From: Vespula vulgaris
Lineage: Eukaryota; Arthropoda; Insecta; Hymenoptera; Vespidae
Assembly (NCBI RefSeq): GCF_905475345.1
Contig: NC_066600.1
Span: forward strand, 4,126,001 to 4,190,000
Length of the DNA stretch: 64,000 nucleotides
Direction of reading: 5' to 3'
This document shows, one piece after another, positions 60,199 to 64,000 of this stretch. Position 1 is the stretch's first letter, and every line of letters begins with the position of its first letter. The position numbers were made by a program, and so were the translations under genes. The notes beneath the pieces are model-generated. The model had not been told where the DNA came from and searched no databases. It saw nothing but the letters and a program-made list of their open reading frames with translations.

Positions 60199-60868
60199 TT
60201 AAGAGAAAACTTTTCAGTTATTATTACGAGACGAATTATTATACCGTCGATCGAATTTTTGATAATTAAAATATATCGAACGATAATAGACAGATAATAG
60301 AAATTTATTATATAGAAAGTGTAAAAGACTTTGAGATTATCGTTCCCCATTTTCATCAACCCTGACAATGACCTGAATCTATCTAGATAAGAATATTACT
60401 CCATTTTTTTAAAGATAAATTCTAATGAAAGTATTTTCAATAACGCATAATTTATTCATTTCGTTTCAAACATTTTACAAAAGAAAATAATACTTTGACT
60501 TTATAAAAGGATCTTATAAAAGTTATAACGTTATTAAGGATGTAATATCGATAAAAAAGATATTCCAAGAAAAGAGAACATCTAGAATATCACCTATTAA
60601 GATAAATTAACGTTCTGATAGTGCTATAGAAATGTCTCTTTATCTCAAATAACAAAAGAATAATAATCGTGTAAATTTTGACGCAAACCCATTCTACTTA
60701 TCTCATAATGGTCTCCGATTCATCCAGATGTGTACACATATTCATCTTTCATTATCAGCTTCGAAGCACATCTTGAAACGTAAGATTAAGCCACAAAGAG
60801 GGAGGTTAGAGGTCACGCTGTCTCTTCGTTCGGGTTACAGTGGTTGAACGAAGGTGGATGGGGGCAAT

Positions 60869-60879
60869 GAGAGAGAGAC

Positions 60880-60930
<51 letters not shown>

Positions 60931-61050
60931 GATTTACGGTGCATTAACGGGCCCAAGCTTCAACGCTACCATTCCTTCTCTTTCCCTCTCTCTATCGCTC
61001 TCCTCTTTCTCTATCCCTCTCTCCCCCTCTTTCTCTCTCTTCCTCTCTCT
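60869..61050. repeat. Facing (GA)n and (CT)n tracts
   Basis: A GA tract (60869-60927) faces an impure CT-rich tract (60976-61050) across about 50 bases containing GGGCCC. Confidence 0.85.
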
Positions 61051-61734
61051 CATACAAACTTTACGGTACGACTTAGCCTTCTCCTGACCAAAGCACTCGA
61101 AAGCTTTCGGCATCAAGTCGTTACTTCTGGCCGAAATACTTCGAGGCGTCCGGCAATGCTTTCACGCCTGGCTGGCTTTGTAGCTAACCGCATTAATTTC
61201 TCCACGACTTTACGTCATTCCTACCAACGGTACTATCCATCTCAGTCTCTCTCTCTCTCAAAATACTATATATTTTATACTATATTATGAGAGATGAAAG
61301 AGATATCGATAAAAGAAATAAAGACGGAAAATCGATTTTAATTGAAATTCAAGGCTAATTATCGCATCGTTTCTCCGAAGATTAATTCGTTGAATATTCA
61401 ATATCATCGAGTGATTAAGAAATTACGTGCGAACCGAGTAGGAGAGATCCTTATCGGTGGAACGGTGGTTCGACACGTACCAACACCTTTCCCGTCTTCG
61501 GCGTTACTATCTTCAAGCTCGGACATTAATTTCGTGCTCGACCGGATAAGGCGTTATTAATCCTCGAAGGGATCTCTTCCGAGAAATACCAACCTCCGAT
61601 GATTACTTCACCCTGTCGTGATATACGCGAGCGTTTCATACTTAGGACTAATCATCTCAACTGTGATAACTTTTCTTTGGAAGATCTTTTACAAGAATTT
61701 TGTTCGTCCGATTTGTTTCTTTCTTCGTTTCAAT

Positions 61735-61763
61735 TCGTTCGTTCGTTCGTTCGTTCGTTCGTT
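61735..61763. repeat. (GTTC)n microsatellite
   Basis: Seven pure GTTC units. Confidence 0.95.
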
Positions 61764-63070
61764 TCTCGTTCACAATTAAGATCTCTCGTTTCCTTCGAAA
61801 TTTCAATTAACGTAAAATTTAGTTTGACTTGTTCTAAAATATCTAAAGCTTCCTCGATTATTCGAAATTCTTAGTGACTCCATGCGACTTTTCGATCTTC
61901 TCTCGGTTACTATTTCTGGTGGCATTCCTTCTCGAAGAAACTATCCAAGATGTTAAGGTTGATGTTACGACTACTCTGTTACTCGATTCGTCACACAAGT
62001 TTACGAATTTTGCTGGATTTGGAAATTTATTTATTCTCAAATGCTCGAACGAGTAGATCGATTTTTCTTTTCTTTTTTCTTTTCTTTTCTTTTCTATTTA
62101 TCTTTTGTTATTTTTTTCTTTTTTTTTTGAGCATAGTATTCCCATCAACAGTAAAAAGTAACTTTGATCTCTTTCTGTCTTTTTCACGAAAAGAGAAATA
62201 TTAGAGATAAACAAAATGATATTGCATGGAGCTTTTACTACTAAACGTTTTTTTTTTCCTTATCCAACCTCTCCATTTTTTCCTTTTTTCTTTCCTATTT
62301 TTTTATTTGTTATTATTAAATATATATTATTATATATATTATATATTATATTATATAATATAATTTAATATAAATATTAAATTTTTTTATTTTCTTTTTT
62401 ATTATTATTATTATTATTCTTTCGTACACATACCGAATGTCGGCACGATTTATGCTCTTTGTTGCGGTAATAAGCTCCTTATTTCAACGGCGTAGGAAAG
62501 TTTAAAAACGCTATTTATTTTTAAAACGCGTACTGTAATGAAGTTCGTAATCCTCGGTGTTGGTATAAGGATGCTGTTCTATAAACTTCCTTTTAAATAC
62601 CCGTTGGAAAAAAGAAGTCCAAGGATATTCTATCGTCGTAGAGCATGCTCGTTGGGTATTTACCGAAAACTTTTCTCTATTTCTCCGCTTGGGGTTCGAA
62701 CGATGGCGGTAAATGATGACGATGACGATGACGATGACGAGAGCGTGAACGAGAACGAGGATGATAACGACGATGTTGAATATTACGCGTGTACGAGAGA
62801 ATCTTTTCCAAGAAAACCAGGCTTTCTATGTATCGTTATATTAATTTACGAAGACACGCCTTCCATTTTCTTCCCGTTTCACCCTTGATCGATTCTTTAT
62901 CGTCGAACCGAATAAACGGGAAGAAGCATCGTTAGATAGCATCGACATTACTTTTTGTTACGGCCAATTCAACATTTATAACGCCATTTTTCAATGTTCA
63001 ATGAGCACATTTTTCATAGATTATCGAATGAGATCTACTAAAAACATAGAGAAGATAAACGGGGTTTTTC

Positions 63071-63114
63071 CTCGTAAAAAGAATTCTTATTTCTCATAAA
63101 AAGAATTCTTATTG
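63071..63114. repeat. 22-base tandem duplication with a palindromic core
   Basis: Two 22-base units (63071-63092 and 63093-63114) differ at two positions. Each contains the palindrome AAGAATTCTT. Confidence 0.85.
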
Positions 63115-63515
63115 AGTCATTAACCGTACTCTTTTATTGTACGTAATCATATGCATCGTACAGATAAGTATTATAAAAAGTGTATTGTGTGAAACGTTCT
63201 ACAAGAGAAGAATTATAAAATGAGTATATCGAATCTTAAAAGAAAAGGAATGAATTTAATAGTCTCTTAGATGCTTTTAACGAGTAGACTTTTTTTCTTC
63301 TACTTCTACTTGTTCTTTTTTTTCTTTTTTTTCTTTTATTTCTTCTTCCCTTTTATTTATTTTTTCTTCTTTCTTTTTTTTTTCTATTTAATCCCTCCCG
63401 GTATTCCGGGATTCACTTTATCCACGATTTTATACTCGTTTCGTAAAAATCTAAAAGCCTTCCTTGATAACTTTTAATTTCCATTAGGCGACGTAATTAT
63501 TTGTTCGCTTAATGT

Positions 63516-63551
63516 TCTTCTTGTTATATATGTACATACATAACAAGAAGA
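63516..63551. other. 36-base near-perfect palindrome
   Basis: Arms of 12 bases (TCTTCTTGTTAT and ATAACAAGAAGA) plus inner ATGTACAT form a palindrome with a single mismatched pair. It could extrude as a cruciform or, if transcribed, fold as a hairpin. Confidence 0.8.
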
Positions 63552-63915
63552 TATGTGTATATATGTATCTATATATACATATATACATACATATATATCT
63601 ATCTAATCGTTATCATTGGTAGACGTCGTAAGATGATATAAGCATCATGCACGTCGAGCGATCTCATTAAATCCTGAGAGAGTTATAAAGGGGGAAGCAC
63701 CTTAAAATTTCGTCGGAGCTTTCTCTCTCGCTGAGAAATTGGTCCTTTGCGAGTAGGGTCGAGGGCGGTCGGTTTGCTTGGGAAACCAGTAGAGAACGTT
63801 GACGTTAACGCGGAGCATCCTCGTTGACTGACAAACGGCGAACAATTTGCGCGGGGAAACTTTGAAAAGAGACTACTAACTATGGAATATGACACGCGTT
63901 TTTGAGTTCTTTTTC

Positions 63916-63945
63916 TTCCTTCCTTCCTTCCTTCCTTCCTTCCTT
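63916..63945. repeat. (TTCC)n microsatellite
   Basis: About seven TTCC units, followed by T-rich pyrimidine sequence to the window edge. Confidence 0.95.
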
Positions 63946-64000
63946 TTCTTTTTTCTCTATTCTTTTCTATCCTTTTTCTTTCTTTCTTTTTTTTTTTTTT

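Larger units (their letters stand above)
58792..64000 (+). other. First intron of the gene (partial, over 5.2 kb)
   Basis: It starts with GTGAGTGAG and has no convincing downstream exon in the matching phase. The best protein-like frame (about 59810-59990) would need a different phase and has a stop codon in the one required. Contents are pyrimidine-rich DNA (58800-59100, 59705-59820), facing GA/CT tracts at 60043-60198 and 60869-61050, and AT-rich DNA (60200-60700, 62050-62540). Also present are a GTTC array, a 22-base duplication, a palindrome and a terminal TTCC/poly-T run. Confidence 0.55.

Noticed and set aside
62538..62888. 116-codon frame with a poly-Asp run
   Set aside because: The Asp run is a GATGAC microsatellite and the rest shows no domain or acceptor site in the needed phase.

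Overview
The window looks like nuclear DNA of an insect, most likely a hymenopteran (bee, wasp or ant). Three observations point that way: strong A+T bias, short CpG-rich patches set in AT-rich DNA, and a very high density of (CT)n/(GA)n dinucleotide tracts, roughly one per kilobase. No bacterial operons, phage genes, CRISPR arrays or tRNA/rRNA genes were recognised. Species and chromosome cannot be told from the sequence. Nearly all long open frames are translations of microsatellites (poly Ser-Leu, Arg-Glu, Phe or Lys) or chance frames and are not reported as genes.

Only one gene is well supported, and only its 5' end. It lies on the + strand at about 57.67-58.79 kb and continues past the right edge. 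A CpG- and G-rich patch holds a perfect NRF-1/Erect-wing-type palindrome (57733-57744), followed 35 bases later by an arthropod initiator TCAGTC (57777-57782). Then comes a leader of about 960 bases with no ATG at all. The first ATG (58737) opens a signal-peptide-like sequence of 18 codons, and the exon ends at a consensus donor G|GTGAGT (58791/58792). The product is therefore probably secreted or membrane-inserted, but its family cannot be named. The rest of the window (58792-64000) would be its first intron.

Everything left of 57.5 kb looks like intergenic or large-intron DNA. It alternates between AT-rich stretches and CpG-rich patches; the latter may be regulatory elements or untranslated exons. 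The clearest structure outside the promoter is a set of old, diverged tandem repeats. These are an AT-rich block at 3.6-7.0 kb with a duplication of about 1.95 kb and smaller nested repeats, three-copy arrays at 8.2-9.06 and 9.48-9.9 kb, a four-copy array at 15.18-16.09 kb, a seven-unit minisatellite interleaved with CT tracts at 28.96-29.93 kb, and a two-copy array at 52.55-53.39 kb. A dispersed pair of about 150 bases (12.11 and 13.85 kb) may be a small interspersed element. Short palindromes, paired E-boxes and facing GA/CT tracts are reported as separate observations.
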